In this document: piece after piece, positions 36,536 to 45,995 of the stretch
How positions within the stretch are numbered: position 1 is the first letter of the stretch
Layout of the letters: every line of letters starts with the position of its first letter
Source of the DNA: Proteiniphilum sp. UBA5384
GTDB taxonomy: Bacteria; Bacteroidota; Bacteroidia; Bacteroidales; Dysgonomonadaceae
Assembly (NCBI RefSeq): GCF_002410825.1
Contig: NZ_DHOS01000001.1
Location: 174,574 to 238,573 of the forward strand
Reading direction: 5' to 3'
DNA: 64,000 nucleotides
Made by a program: the position numbers and the translations under genes
The notes under the pieces: generated by a model
Database searches by the model: none
What the model was told of the DNA's origin: nothing
Seen by the model: the letters and a program-made list of their open reading frames with translations, nothing else

Positions 36536-36547
36536 AATAAAAAACAT

Positions 36548-37009
36548 ATGAGACAAAAAAAATATATTATCTCTGTTTTGGGTATATTGTTGTTGTTCAA
36601 TTCGTGTGGATTAGATGAAAACCCGGTGTATGATTTGAAATTTATCCATATCATGGTGAATGAATCTTCTGCGGTAAATGTTTCCCAAAGAGCAAATACG
36701 ATAGGTAGCTATAATGTTTATCTGAGTGCCCCCGCTTCGAATGAAACAGTAGCGGTTACCTATGAAATAATAGTGGGTGATGGATTGAAAGAGGGTGTTG
36801 ATTATAAATTGATGAGTAATGACAATACCCTTACATTTCTTCCCGGTATCTACGACATGCCAATCCGCATCCAATGGATGGCAAATCCCGTGGATTCCTC
36901 TAAGGACAACACGATTAAAATCAAATTGATCAGCAACGACAAGGGATATACAATCGGACTACCCGGTCCTGCAAAGAATCAGTCAGAATTAACTATAACA
37001 AAAGTGTAA
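36548..37009 (+). CDS. Small lipoprotein with a Calx-beta-like beta-sandwich
   Basis: A 153-residue lipoprotein; the signal ILLLFNSC ends at C20. The mature part is predicted all-beta, with the pattern NETVAVTYEIIVGDGLKEGVDYKL and LTFLPGIYDMPIRIQW, which is like the Calx-beta/DUF4843-type domains often encoded next to SusD genes. I cannot name the family with certainty. The stop overlaps the start of the M16 peptidase gene by one base (TAATG), so the two are coupled. Confidence 0.8.
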   Translation: MRQKKYIISVLGILLLFNSCGLDENPVYDLKFIHIMVNESSAVNVSQRANTIGSYNVYLSAPASNETVAVTYEIIVGDGLKEGVDYKLMSNDNTLTFLPGIYDMPIRIQWMANPVDSSKDNTIKIKLISNDKGYTIGLPGPAKNQSELTITKV

Positions 37010-39813
37010 TGCGATTATATAAAAAACTGTTTATTTCATTTATCCTCTTATTATTCACGGGGTATCTTTCCGCAAAAGATATCCCGGCACATCCTAAACT
37101 GGTCAAAGGTTCTCTTCAAAACGGATTGACATATTATATCTATCCGAATGACTATCCAAAAGGAGAAGCTGTCTACCGGTTATTTATCAAATCGGGATCA
37201 ATCAATGAAACTCCGGAGCAGAGGGGACTTGCTCATTTTCTGGAACACATGGCCTTTAACGGTACAAAACATTTTCCGGGTAATGAACTGGTAAAATTTT
37301 TAGAATCCAAAGGAGCAAAATTCGGTAGAGATCTAAATGCGCACACTTCTTATAACGAAACTGTGTATAAATTAAAACTTCCTACCAACACAGACGGTAT
37401 GGTGGATACCACTTTGACCATACTTGCCGATTGGCTCGATGGTCTTTTGCTGGAAGCGGATGAAATTGATTCGGAAAGGGGGGTGATCATGTCGGAGTGG
37501 CTCTCTAAACAAAAACCGGAGGCAGAGGTAAATGATGTGTTGCTTGATGCATTGATGAATGGTTCGAGATTCGCTGAGAGAAAAGTAATAGGAGATACGG
37601 CAATCATTCAACATTCCCCGTATGAGACACTGCGTGGTTATTACAGTACATGGTATCGACCCGGTTTAGCTGCTGTGGCTGTTGTGGGTGATGTGGATCC
37701 GGTGAAAGTGGAGAATTTGATCCATGCTAAATTTTCGGGGATGGAGAAAAGGGATAAGCCGGAATCGGGAGTGTATTCCATTCCCGATTATGAGAATGTG
37801 GAAGCAAAGATTGTAGTGAATGACGCACTTAAAAAAACGGAGTTGACAGTCATACAACTTGTGCCCCGTTCCCAAGCAGTAAGAAACGAAAGTGATTATT
37901 CCCTTTATCTGCAGCGTACCATTCTTAACAGGTTATTTAGGAATAGATTGAATACATTATCCTTTACCAATGATGCTTATTCAAAAGGGAGTATCGGGAT
38001 ATCCGACTTTTTAAATACAAAAGGTGTATTGATGGCTTCAGTTGAACTGGTACCCGGCAGGGTTGAGGAAGGAATATCTGTTTTTATCTCCCAACTGTCT
38101 CAAATATATCAATATGGATTTGTTCCTGAAGAGATAGAGAAAGTGAAAAAAGCATTGCTAAACGCAAGAGAACGGGCAGCCAAATCGGAACAACCGGTCA
38201 ATTCCTCCCAATTGATGGAGGAGGTATATGCCGATTTTTATAAGGATTATACGATTACTACGCCGCAAGAGGAATATCGATTGACTAAAAAATATATTAA
38301 TGAGATTGATTCCGTTTCAATAACTGGTTCGTTGCAGCAGCTGGTGAAGACAGACCATATGCATTATATCTTTTCATCCTTTGAAAAAGAAGATATGGCT
38401 GATTCCCTGCGGTTGATTCAATTTGTAGATTCTATCCAAAGTGAGACTATTGAGCCCTATCAATTGAAGATGGATATTCCATCCCAATTATTAGAGGATG
38501 AACCGACCTCGGGACGAGTTATCAGTGAGAAAAAAATACCGGAGATCAATGGTGTGGAACTTATGCTTTCCAATGGGATCCGGGTGATCTATAAAGAATC
38601 CGTTTCCGGTAAAGAGAGGATCAGCATCTCTGCCTATAAGAAAGGGGGACTCTATTCTTTGGATTCAGTTGATTATGTGAATGGACAATTCTCTCCCGGT
38701 GTAGTGTCGCTGAGTGGCGCCGGTAGTTTTTCGAGGGATGAGCTATCCTATTTTCTCGCGGGTAACTCCGCTTCGGTGCGGTTGCTGATCGAGAATACAC
38801 GGACCGGCATGGTGGGTAGCGCGTCGCTGGACGATATAGAAACCCTGTTTCAGCTTATTTATTTGAAGTGGACACAACCTAAAGTTGATTCTTCGGTTTT
38901 TGAGATGACGAAGAAGCGGGCAATAGAAAATTACCGGCATAAGAATATCACTGATGAAACTGTCTTTTATCAGGATTTGAATTATTTGATGAGAGGTAAA
39001 GACTATGTGACAAGGGAAATGACCGATTCTATTATAGAAGAGCAACTCCATTTTAAAAAGATGCTCCCGGTCTTTCATCGATTTTTCGGGGATGCCGGTG
39101 GTTTTACCTTTGTGATTATCTCAGATAGCGAACTTGGAGCATTGGTTCCTTATATCAATAATTATATCGGCTCTTTACCTGCAATGAAGGATGACACGGA
39201 AGTCCCGTTCATGTATGATGGAGGGAAAATAGAGACCTCTTCTGCCCAATTGGTACGTCGGGCGGGTGACGCTGATCGCACTATTGTGTCGCTGATTTTT
39301 CAACATACCGATCTTCAGGACAGAAAAAAAGTATATGACTTGAAAAGTAATATAGCCAGTGGAGTGGTAAGGATGAAATTGCTGTCGGAATTAAGGGAAA
39401 AAATGGGAATGGTGTACAGTGTAGGAGTATCGGGCGGTGCCAGAAAATATCCTGCCGAACTGGCACGCAATACCATTTCGTTTACTTGCAATACCGGTAA
39501 TTACTTGGTTTTGATTGATAAAACTAAAACGATTTTACAAGAGATGATAGAAAATCCCCATAGCTATGACACGGAAATCGAAAATATAAAGTTAAGCCTG
39601 GTAAATGATATGGCTGCCAATGTGCAAAAAGACAGCTATTGGAGTTCCTTTATAAGAAATTCTACTTTTGAAGAGGACGAGGAGTGGAACTATGTTTCCA
39701 ATTTTAGGAATATGGTAGATAATATCACTAACGAAGATATTTCAAAATTCTTGTCACAATACTATAATATAAATAATATGATTGAAGCGGTGTTGCTTCC
39801 AAAAAATAATTGA
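37009..39813 (+). CDS. M16-family (pitrilysin/insulinase) zinc peptidase
   Basis: A 934-residue secreted peptidase with signal peptide (FISFILLLFTGYLSA). The inverted zinc motif HFLEH lies at residues 76-80 (GLAHFLEHMAFNG), with the distal glutamate expected in the region DSERGVIMSEW. Both the N-terminal catalytic half and the C-terminal M16 half are present, making it full length. Such enzymes cut peptides held in a closed chamber. Encoded in a SusC/D operon, it probably trims peptides in the periplasm before or after import; that role is inference. Confidence 0.93.
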   Translation: MRLYKKLFISFILLLFTGYLSAKDIPAHPKLVKGSLQNGLTYYIYPNDYPKGEAVYRLFIKSGSINETPEQRGLAHFLEHMAFNGTKHFPGNELVKFLESKGAKFGRDLNAHTSYNETVYKLKLPTNTDGMVDTTLTILADWLDGLLLEADEIDSERGVIMSEWLSKQKPEAEVNDVLLDALMNGSRFAERKVIGDTAIIQHSPYETLRGYYSTWYRPGLAAVAVVGDVDPVKVENLIHAKFSGMEKRDKPESGVYSIPDYENVEAKIVVNDALKKTELTVIQLVPRSQAVRNESDYSLYLQRTILNRLFRNRLNTLSFTNDAYSKGSIGISDFLNTKGVLMASVELVPGRVEEGISVFISQLSQIYQYGFVPEEIEKVKKALLNARERAAKSEQPVNSSQLMEEVYADFYKDYTITTPQEEYRLTKKYINEIDSVSITGSLQQLVKTDHMHYIFSSFEKEDMADSLRLIQFVDSIQSETIEPYQLKMDIPSQLLEDEPTSGRVISEKKIPEINGVELMLSNGIRVIYKESVSGKERISISAYKKGGLYSLDSVDYVNGQFSPGVVSLSGAGSFSRDELSYFLAGNSASVRLLIENTRTGMVGSASLDDIETLFQLIYLKWTQPKVDSSVFEMTKKRAIENYRHKNITDETVFYQDLNYLMRGKDYVTREMTDSIIEEQLHFKKMLPVFHRFFGDAGGFTFVIISDSELGALVPYINNYIGSLPAMKDDTEVPFMYDGGKIETSSAQLVRRAGDADRTIVSLIFQHTDLQDRKKVYDLKSNIASGVVRMKLLSELREKMGMVYSVGVSGGARKYPAELARNTISFTCNTGNYLVLIDKTKTILQEMIENPHSYDTEIENIKLSLVNDMAANVQKDSYWSSFIRNSTFEEDEEWNYVSNFRNMVDNITNEDISKFLSQYYNINNMIEAVLLPKNN

Positions 39814-39841
39814 TGTCAAATTTACTAACCAATAAGTTTAA

Positions 39842-41308
39842 ATGAATGTAGTTATGAAATTAAAAAGTTTTTTATTTACCCTCTCGGTGGCTATTCTATT
39901 GGCCTCCTGTTCATCCGATGAGCCGGATGCACCCGTCTATGTGGCGGAAATGACCTCTTTTGGATTTTATGCAGAAGATAATGGAGATATAATTGTGCAG
40001 GATTATATAGCCTCCTCCATTGGTCCGTCTATTTCTATCTTATTGCCGGAAGACGTGGATAAAACTGCGTTAGTAGCACGTTTCACCGTTTCAGAAAACG
40101 ATGTTGTGAAGGTGGGTACTGTTGTGCAGCAAAGTGGTGTAACGGTCAATGATTTTACCGGCCCTGTTGATTATATTGTCTCAGAAGGTACAGCCAATGT
40201 GAAATATACAATAACGGTAGGGAAGGCTCCTGAATTTGTCTGGACTTCATTGCCCGCTGTTGAAGAAGACTTTTCTTCTTTAATTATGGACGTCAGTCCG
40301 ACCGGTGTCCCTTATATAGTATACAAGATGAAACGAGATGAATCGGATGAGGAAGCGCTTGGTGTGATGACTTTGAAAGATGGTGCATGGACCTCTTTAG
40401 GACAACCTTCGGAAGGACGTGTAGACTCATATTATGATATCGCATTTACATCTGATAATCTTCCGGTAGTTTCATACCTGGATTTTACATCGCCAATTGA
40501 TCGTAAGGCTTCGGTAAAATCTTGGAATGGTACCACCTGGAGCGCGGTTGGAAGTAATCTGGCAACTACCAATAGGGTTTCGCATCTCGCTATGAACTAT
40601 GCAACTGATAATAAATTAATGGTATTTGCCCGGTATGAATTGAATGATAATGTATTTCCCCGGAGAGCATTAACGGTGAATTCATTAGAGGGTGGCACCT
40701 GGATCCATAACGCAAAAATTACGGGAAGGACCGATGACTTGATCCCTTCGTTGGTGAGAGCGGAAAGATTGGGGAATGCACTCTATCTGGGAGCTCATAA
40801 TTCCGTAACACCCAATACTATATCGATTTATAAATATGAAAATGGTAACTGGACTACGCTTGTTGACAAGTGGACGGATGAAAATGCAACCGGAATTAAT
40901 GTGAGAGACTTTGAGATGGCTGTGGATAAGGATGGCAATGTATATGCCGCCTTGGCCGATAATAGTTCAGAAGGTGTCTACAAGTATAGAGTAATTAAAT
41001 GGGAGGCTGACACGAAACAAATCTCAAGTGTTGGTAGTTATTTACCGGGAGCGTCCGGAGGACTGTTTGATTTTGATTTGGCTCTCTCTCCCTTAGGAGT
41101 CCCTTATCTTTTCTATAGGAATGAAAGTCTTTTCCCGACCGTTGTCTCTTTGGATAAAGATACACAGGACTGGACTACGCCCAATATTCTGGAAGCTTCA
41201 GAAGGAGATAATTTGTCGATCGGTTTTGCTCCGGACGGAAAAGCGTATGCTGTCTATACAAAGAATAGAACACTCTACAGCTATAAATATGATGCCCCCG
41301 GACAATAA
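39842..41308 (+). CDS. Lipoprotein with DUF5018-like N-domain and beta-propeller-like C-domain
   Basis: A 488-residue lipoprotein; the signal (FTLSVAILLASC) ends at a cysteine, with an alternative start at 39854 giving MKLKSFLF. Residues about 35-130 resemble the DUF5018-type domain (MTSFGFYAEDNGDI and YTITVGK at the end). The rest has about six repeats of the type W-x-x-L/V-G or G-x-W-x-x-L (GAWTSLGQPSEG, TTWSAVGSN, GNWTTLVDKW), which suggests a propeller. It is likely a surface binding protein. Last gene before the terminator at 41343. Confidence 0.8.
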   Translation: MNVVMKLKSFLFTLSVAILLASCSSDEPDAPVYVAEMTSFGFYAEDNGDIIVQDYIASSIGPSISILLPEDVDKTALVARFTVSENDVVKVGTVVQQSGVTVNDFTGPVDYIVSEGTANVKYTITVGKAPEFVWTSLPAVEEDFSSLIMDVSPTGVPYIVYKMKRDESDEEALGVMTLKDGAWTSLGQPSEGRVDSYYDIAFTSDNLPVVSYLDFTSPIDRKASVKSWNGTTWSAVGSNLATTNRVSHLAMNYATDNKLMVFARYELNDNVFPRRALTVNSLEGGTWIHNAKITGRTDDLIPSLVRAERLGNALYLGAHNSVTPNTISIYKYENGNWTTLVDKWTDENATGINVRDFEMAVDKDGNVYAALADNSSEGVYKYRVIKWEADTKQISSVGSYLPGASGGLFDFDLALSPLGVPYLFYRNESLFPTVVSLDKDTQDWTTPNILEASEGDNLSIGFAPDGKAYAVYTKNRTLYSYKYDAPGQ

Positions 41309-41342
41309 TAGGGAAATGTAAAGTATAATTGGAATAATGGAG

Positions 41343-41378
41343 GGGTTTGGCGGTTTGTTAAACCCTTTCATTTTTCTT
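41343..41378 (+). terminator. Intrinsic terminator of the susC-susD-M16 operon
   Basis: GGGTTT (41343-41348) pairs with AAACCC (41360-41365) around an 11-nt loop, followed by a T-rich tract (TTTCATTTTTCTT). It lies 35 bp past the last stop. Confidence 0.6.
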
Positions 41379-41413
41379 ATTTTGTTGCATTCTGTAATCC
41401 ATTTATTTTAAAT

Positions 41414-42307
41414 ATGGTAAATAGTATGATTAAAAAAATAGTTACATTTATTATTGTCTCTTTCTTCCTGTGCAGTGGATATGCCCAGGATAGTTTCAGA
41501 TTTATTTTTATGGCCGATGTACATTATCATGATAAGAACGGAGCACCCGAGGCATTCGATATGGCCATTGATACGATTAACAAGCTGAATCCTGACTTCA
41601 TCCTTGTGGGGGGAGATATGGTGTATGATGCTTTGAGACGCTCACAGGAAGAAGCTGAGAAACAGGGAGAACTCTTTCTGGAGAAAGTCTCTAAATTGAA
41701 TGCCCCAATCTATTACGCAATAGGCAATCATGATCATTTTGCCCTTTATAATAAAATGATTGATGTGGATCATCCTCTTTTCGGAAAGAATTTTTATGAA
41801 AAATATTTTGGTCCCCGGTATTACTCGTTTGACCATAAGGGATGGCATTTTATCACTTTGGATGATATGATTGTTACAGAAGACCGCAGATATATCGGGA
41901 GGGTCGATTCCGTGCAATTGGAATGGCTCCGTAAAGATATCGAGCAGATAGCCGATGCCACCCCCGTGGTTATAATGGCACATGTTCCGTTCATTACTAC
42001 GCTTTCACAATGGTATGGCGGAGGGATAAATGCCAACAATAATAAGTTAGCCATAGAGAACAGCGGAGAAATTCTTCGATTGTTTAAAAATAAAAATCTC
42101 AGATTGATATTACAAGGTCATATCCATTATTATGAGGCCTTGCATATATTGAATAAAACAACGGTAATCTCGGCTCCTTCATTTTGTGGTAAATGGTGGA
42201 TGGGCAAGATGAATGATATGGAGGAAGGTTTTGTGCAGATAGACATACTTGATAACAACAATTTTGAATATAAATATATTGATTATAATTGGGGTGCAAA
42301 AGAATAG
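41414..42307 (+). CDS. Secreted metallophosphoesterase
   Basis: A 297-residue calcineurin-like phosphoesterase with a signal peptide (TFIIVSFFLCSGYAQ; an in-frame ATG at 41426 gives a slightly shorter start). The metal motifs are in order: DVHYHD, GGDMVYD, GNHDH, MAHVPF and GHIHYYE. It should hydrolyse a phosphomonoester or diester in the periplasm. Placed between the SusC/D operon and a CotH kinase gene, it might act on phosphoproteins or phosphopeptides; that is speculation. Confidence 0.9.
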   Translation: MVNSMIKKIVTFIIVSFFLCSGYAQDSFRFIFMADVHYHDKNGAPEAFDMAIDTINKLNPDFILVGGDMVYDALRRSQEEAEKQGELFLEKVSKLNAPIYYAIGNHDHFALYNKMIDVDHPLFGKNFYEKYFGPRYYSFDHKGWHFITLDDMIVTEDRRYIGRVDSVQLEWLRKDIEQIADATPVVIMAHVPFITTLSQWYGGGINANNNKLAIENSGEILRLFKNKNLRLILQGHIHYYEALHILNKTTVISAPSFCGKWWMGKMNDMEEGFVQIDILDNNNFEYKYIDYNWGAKE

Positions 42308-42402
42308 GTTTCTTTTACTTTGCAAAGATGAATTTTTTGTTACCTTTAAAGTTTGTAATAATTTGAATCAAGCAGTGAGTGTAAATTATAATCAGTACAT
42401 TT

Positions 42403-44040
42403 ATGAAATATTTAAAAAAATCACCGTCAAAATTTATCAAGACGTATCCTGCAGGTCGCATACTTTTATTCCTTCTGTCATTCACATTTTTTATTTCCTG
42501 CTCGGATAAGGATCCGGTGTTGTCTTCTGTCTCCCAATTCAAGTCATTTACTTTTCGTCCCGAACTCAATGAAGCATTGGAGGAAACGGTATTGGGTGTG
42601 ATATCCGGCACGGATATAAGCGTATCATTCCCTTATAATGTATCAACCGATGGTTTAATCGCTACTTTTACCTATGAGGGTGCATCGGTGAAAATAGGAG
42701 AGGAGGAACAAACCAGTGAAGTTACAAAAAATGATTTTAGCGAAACTGTCGTTTATAGCATTATTGCCGAAGACGGGACAAGAACAGATTATAGGATTAC
42801 CGTTACGAATATGCAACGCCGTATTCCAAGGGTATATGTCAATACAGAAGGGGGGGCTCCTATCCTTGATAAGGAAAATTACGTGACTTCTACGGTCAGA
42901 GTGGAGGATCTCGATAAATACTATACCGACGGAGTTGAATTTGAAGGATCGGCAGGAGTAAGAGGACGCGGCAACTCTACCTGGGGAATGGATAAAAAAC
43001 CATACCGCATAAAGCTGGACGAGAGCGCATCCCTTTTGGGAATGGGGAAAGATAAGAATTGGGCGTTGCTCGCCAATCATACAGACAAGACCTTATTGAG
43101 AAATATAACCGCTTTTGAAATTGCGGAGATTGCGGAAATGAGTTGGACACCGTCTTCTTATAGTGTGGATCTTTACCTGAATGATGCATATCAGGGAGTG
43201 TATGCATTGACAGAACATGTAAAGGTTTCGGATGAGAGGCTTGATATAGAGCTGGTAACTCCTTCCGATAATTCAGGTGAAGCGTTGACCGGTGGTTATT
43301 TTCTGGAATTGGATTTTCATTTTGATGAACCGTATAAGTTCAAAACGGCCATGAAGGAGTTACCTATCATGTTCAAAGATCCGGATGAACCTACACCGGC
43401 GCAATTTGAGTTTGTGGAAAATTATTTCAATACAGCCGAGGCAGTTTTATACGGAGATAATTTCAAAGATCCCGAAGATGGCTACCGCAAATATATCGAT
43501 GTGGAATCATTTGTAAACTACTTTATCATACAGGAACTTGCCAAGAATGTGGATGGCAATATGCGGGGTAGTTGTTATCTGGCTATTCAACGGAACGGAA
43601 AGATAGAGCAGCCATTGGTATGGGATTTTGATATCGCTTTCGGGAATGCCGACCATATCACATGGGAGCAAGGTGCTTCTTCCCGGGAATGGGACGGCTG
43701 GTTTATTAATAGCTATAGTGCTAATGATAATACTTATACTCCCTGGTTCGACCGTTTCTTTGAAGACCCCTATTTTGTCACTGAGGTGAAAAAACGATGG
43801 AACGAATTAAAACCCCAATTGGATGAAATCCCCGATTTCATAAGAGAACATGCTGCTGCGTTACAGGAATCCCAAGCCAAGAACTTCAGCCCGAAGCCTT
43901 CCGGTGCCGGATGGATCATCACAAAACCTGAATGGAACTCATCAATTACCAGGGGATCTTATAAGGCGGAGGTTGATTATCTGGTAGATTTTGTGGAAAA
44001 ACGCCTCCAATGGCTGGATACAAATATAAACGGGCTATAA
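42403..44040 (+). CDS. CotH-family kinase lipoprotein with DUF5018-like N-domain
   Basis: A 545-residue lipoprotein (LSFTFFISC, acylated C33). Residues about 42-136 form a DUF5018-like domain (FKSFTFRPELNEAL to YRITVTN), related to the one in the 39842 protein. From about residue 140 a CotH kinase fold follows: GVRGRGNSTWGMDKKPYRIK, NWALLANHTDKTLLRN, then N-V-D384-G and the metal motif WDFD (D408, D410). CotH proteins are secretory-pathway Ser/Thr kinases. The retained acidic residues suggest activity on envelope or surface proteins. Confidence 0.88.
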   Translation: MKYLKKSPSKFIKTYPAGRILLFLLSFTFFISCSDKDPVLSSVSQFKSFTFRPELNEALEETVLGVISGTDISVSFPYNVSTDGLIATFTYEGASVKIGEEEQTSEVTKNDFSETVVYSIIAEDGTRTDYRITVTNMQRRIPRVYVNTEGGAPILDKENYVTSTVRVEDLDKYYTDGVEFEGSAGVRGRGNSTWGMDKKPYRIKLDESASLLGMGKDKNWALLANHTDKTLLRNITAFEIAEIAEMSWTPSSYSVDLYLNDAYQGVYALTEHVKVSDERLDIELVTPSDNSGEALTGGYFLELDFHFDEPYKFKTAMKELPIMFKDPDEPTPAQFEFVENYFNTAEAVLYGDNFKDPEDGYRKYIDVESFVNYFIIQELAKNVDGNMRGSCYLAIQRNGKIEQPLVWDFDIAFGNADHITWEQGASSREWDGWFINSYSANDNTYTPWFDRFFEDPYFVTEVKKRWNELKPQLDEIPDFIREHAAALQESQAKNFSPKPSGAGWIITKPEWNSSITRGSYKAEVDYLVDFVEKRLQWLDTNINGL

Positions 44041-44079
44041 ATATGGCTATAAAGAGGGATATTTCACCTGAAAAATAGC

Positions 44080-44180
44080 TATTTATTGTGATTGTGGAAT
44101 ATGTCCCTGATCTCGTATCTTTGTGACAGCAGTGCAAAACGACTGGTTCATAACAGAGCTTTTGTATCACACAATAAATA
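44080..44180 (+). promoter_or_regulatory. Promoter of the DUF438 sensor gene between 11-bp inverted repeats
   Basis: TATCTTTG at 44116-44123 is an exact -7 box, with TTG at 44092-44094 as the -33 element and a 21-bp spacer. TATTTATTGTG (44080-44090) and its exact complement (44170-44180) flank the promoter and could be paired operator half-sites or a long-range stem. Confidence 0.55.
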
Positions 44181-44223
44181 ATCACAGCGTAAAATAGAAG
44201 GACTCTTCTGTAAAAAGAATATT

Positions 44224-45858
44224 ATGGACGAAAAAATGGGCAACACCACATTTGAGAGTTTAGATCGTGACAAACTCCAAAGGATGCTTCAGATCAAGCA
44301 ACAATACGAGAATGGTAGTCTGTCGGCTGATGAAGCGAAGAGCCGGATGAAAAACGAAGTAGGGAAAATCTCACCCGAAGAGTTTGCCGCCGCCGAGCAG
44401 CTGCTCAAGGACGAGGATCCCGACGAATGTCGCAATGAAGATGTCCGTTCCATGTTGGATATATTTGAAGGATTGATCCAACCCGATGAGCCGGGTCTTC
44501 CGTATGGCCATCCCATCGATGCCTATTTGCGGGAAATTAAAAAAATGAGAGAGTTGCTCCGGAAAGGGGATGAGCTGGCCCAAAAGCCGTTTATCCTGAA
44601 TCCCTGGCTGGAATTGATGGAGCAAGTCATCCAATACAAAGTACATTTCAGCCGCAAGCAGAACCAGCTCTATTCTGCATTAGAGAGACATGGTTTCGAC
44701 CGTCCGTCTACCACTATGTGGGTTTACGACGACGAGATACGTGACGAGATGAACACAGCGCTCGAGATTTTACGGAACGGCAATGTAAATCCCGAATTCT
44801 TTCTCGATGCATATACGCAAATGACCGTCGACCTGAGAGACCTGATGGAGAAAGAAGAGATGATCCTTTATCCTACTTCGTTGAAGTTGATTCCGGAGAA
44901 TGAGTTTGAAGAGATGAAGTCCGGTGACAGGGAAATCGGTTTCTTCCTGATTGATATGCCCGACCTTGAGCGTCCCTCATCTGCCAAAGAAGAGGAACCG
45001 GCAGAAGCAGGACAAGCCGGCCTGATGGACGATCTGGCCTTGTTACTCTCCAAATATGGAAAAAATATAGATACGGCACCCAAAGATAGTATACTCGATG
45101 TGGCTGAAGGCAAACTTACGCTGGATCAGATCAATCTCATTTTCCGGCACATGCCCGTGGATCTTTCCTACGTGGATGAAAACGATTTGGTGAAATTCTA
45201 TACCGACACCGAGCATCGTGTCTTTCCACGTAGCAGTGGAGTAATCGGCAGGGAGGTGCGTAATTGCCATCCTCCAAAAAGCTTGCACGCCGTGGAAGAG
45301 ATTATTGAGAAATTCCGCAGTGGTGCGCAGAGCAAAGCGGAATTCTGGATCAACAAGCCGGATCTCTTTATTTATATCGTCTATGTGGCAGTGAGGGACA
45401 AGGACGGCACTTTCAGAGGCGTCTTGGAAATGATGCAGGATTGCACCCATATACGCCGGCTCGAAGGGGAACGAAGGTTGCTTACTTGGGAAGAGGAACA
45501 AAAACTGCAGGGTGGGGGAGAAGAGGCTCCTTCCCAAACAGCCCGGGATTCCCACTATTCCCGGGAGCCGGAAAACGAAAGTGAAGACAAAAGTAATAAC
45601 GATAACGATCTGAACGAAGGTGATAGTGATGAAGGTGAGATAATTATTTCTGCGGAAACCAAACTGAAAGTATTGATTCACCGCTATCCTCAACTGAGAG
45701 ATGACCTGCCAAGTATCCATCCCCGGTTCTCGATGTTGAAGAGCCCTATGGCAAGAGTGATGATACCCATCGCCACCATCAAGATGATGAGCGAACAAGC
45801 AGGTATGCCACCGCAGGAACTGATCGACAAACTCAAAGAACTGATTGCGAGTTATTGA
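44224..45858 (+). CDS. DUF438 / hemerythrin-like / PAS / DUF1858 multidomain sensor
   Basis: A 544-residue cytoplasmic protein with four recognisable parts. Residues about 15-75 are DUF438. Residues 93-222 form a hemerythrin-like bundle with H96, H141, H156 and E211/E212 as candidate iron ligands. Residues about 298-415 are a PAS domain (FPRSSGVIGREVRNCHPPKS). After an acidic low-complexity linker (430-475) a DUF1858 domain spans 476-544. The family's HxxRKEN motif reads HFSRKQN here, so Q146 replaces the usual glutamate. It may sense oxygen, NO or redox; no output domain is attached. Confidence 0.85.
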   Translation: MDEKMGNTTFESLDRDKLQRMLQIKQQYENGSLSADEAKSRMKNEVGKISPEEFAAAEQLLKDEDPDECRNEDVRSMLDIFEGLIQPDEPGLPYGHPIDAYLREIKKMRELLRKGDELAQKPFILNPWLELMEQVIQYKVHFSRKQNQLYSALERHGFDRPSTTMWVYDDEIRDEMNTALEILRNGNVNPEFFLDAYTQMTVDLRDLMEKEEMILYPTSLKLIPENEFEEMKSGDREIGFFLIDMPDLERPSSAKEEEPAEAGQAGLMDDLALLLSKYGKNIDTAPKDSILDVAEGKLTLDQINLIFRHMPVDLSYVDENDLVKFYTDTEHRVFPRSSGVIGREVRNCHPPKSLHAVEEIIEKFRSGAQSKAEFWINKPDLFIYIVYVAVRDKDGTFRGVLEMMQDCTHIRRLEGERRLLTWEEEQKLQGGGEEAPSQTARDSHYSREPENESEDKSNNDNDLNEGDSDEGEIIISAETKLKVLIHRYPQLRDDLPSIHPRFSMLKSPMARVMIPIATIKMMSEQAGMPPQELIDKLKELIASY

Positions 45859-45995
45859 AGCCTTCGAGGTGTCATTTTTTTGGTTACATGTGCAATCTTT
45901 TCGTCACATATCGCTTTTGGCTCGATAAGGATGGAACCGGTCTTTATGATAATGGGGCAATCCGCTGCCACCGCCGCATCTATCGCGATGATCAA

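Noticed and set aside
38500..38530. CTCGGGACGAGT inside the M16 gene as another intergenic repeat copy
   Set aside because: It is only 12 nt long, in frame and within conserved-looking coding sequence; a chance match is likely.
45043..45798. 251-codon minus-strand open frame opposite the DUF438 sensor gene
   Set aside because: The plus-strand protein has four recognisable domains; the antisense frame has no motif and no promoter.
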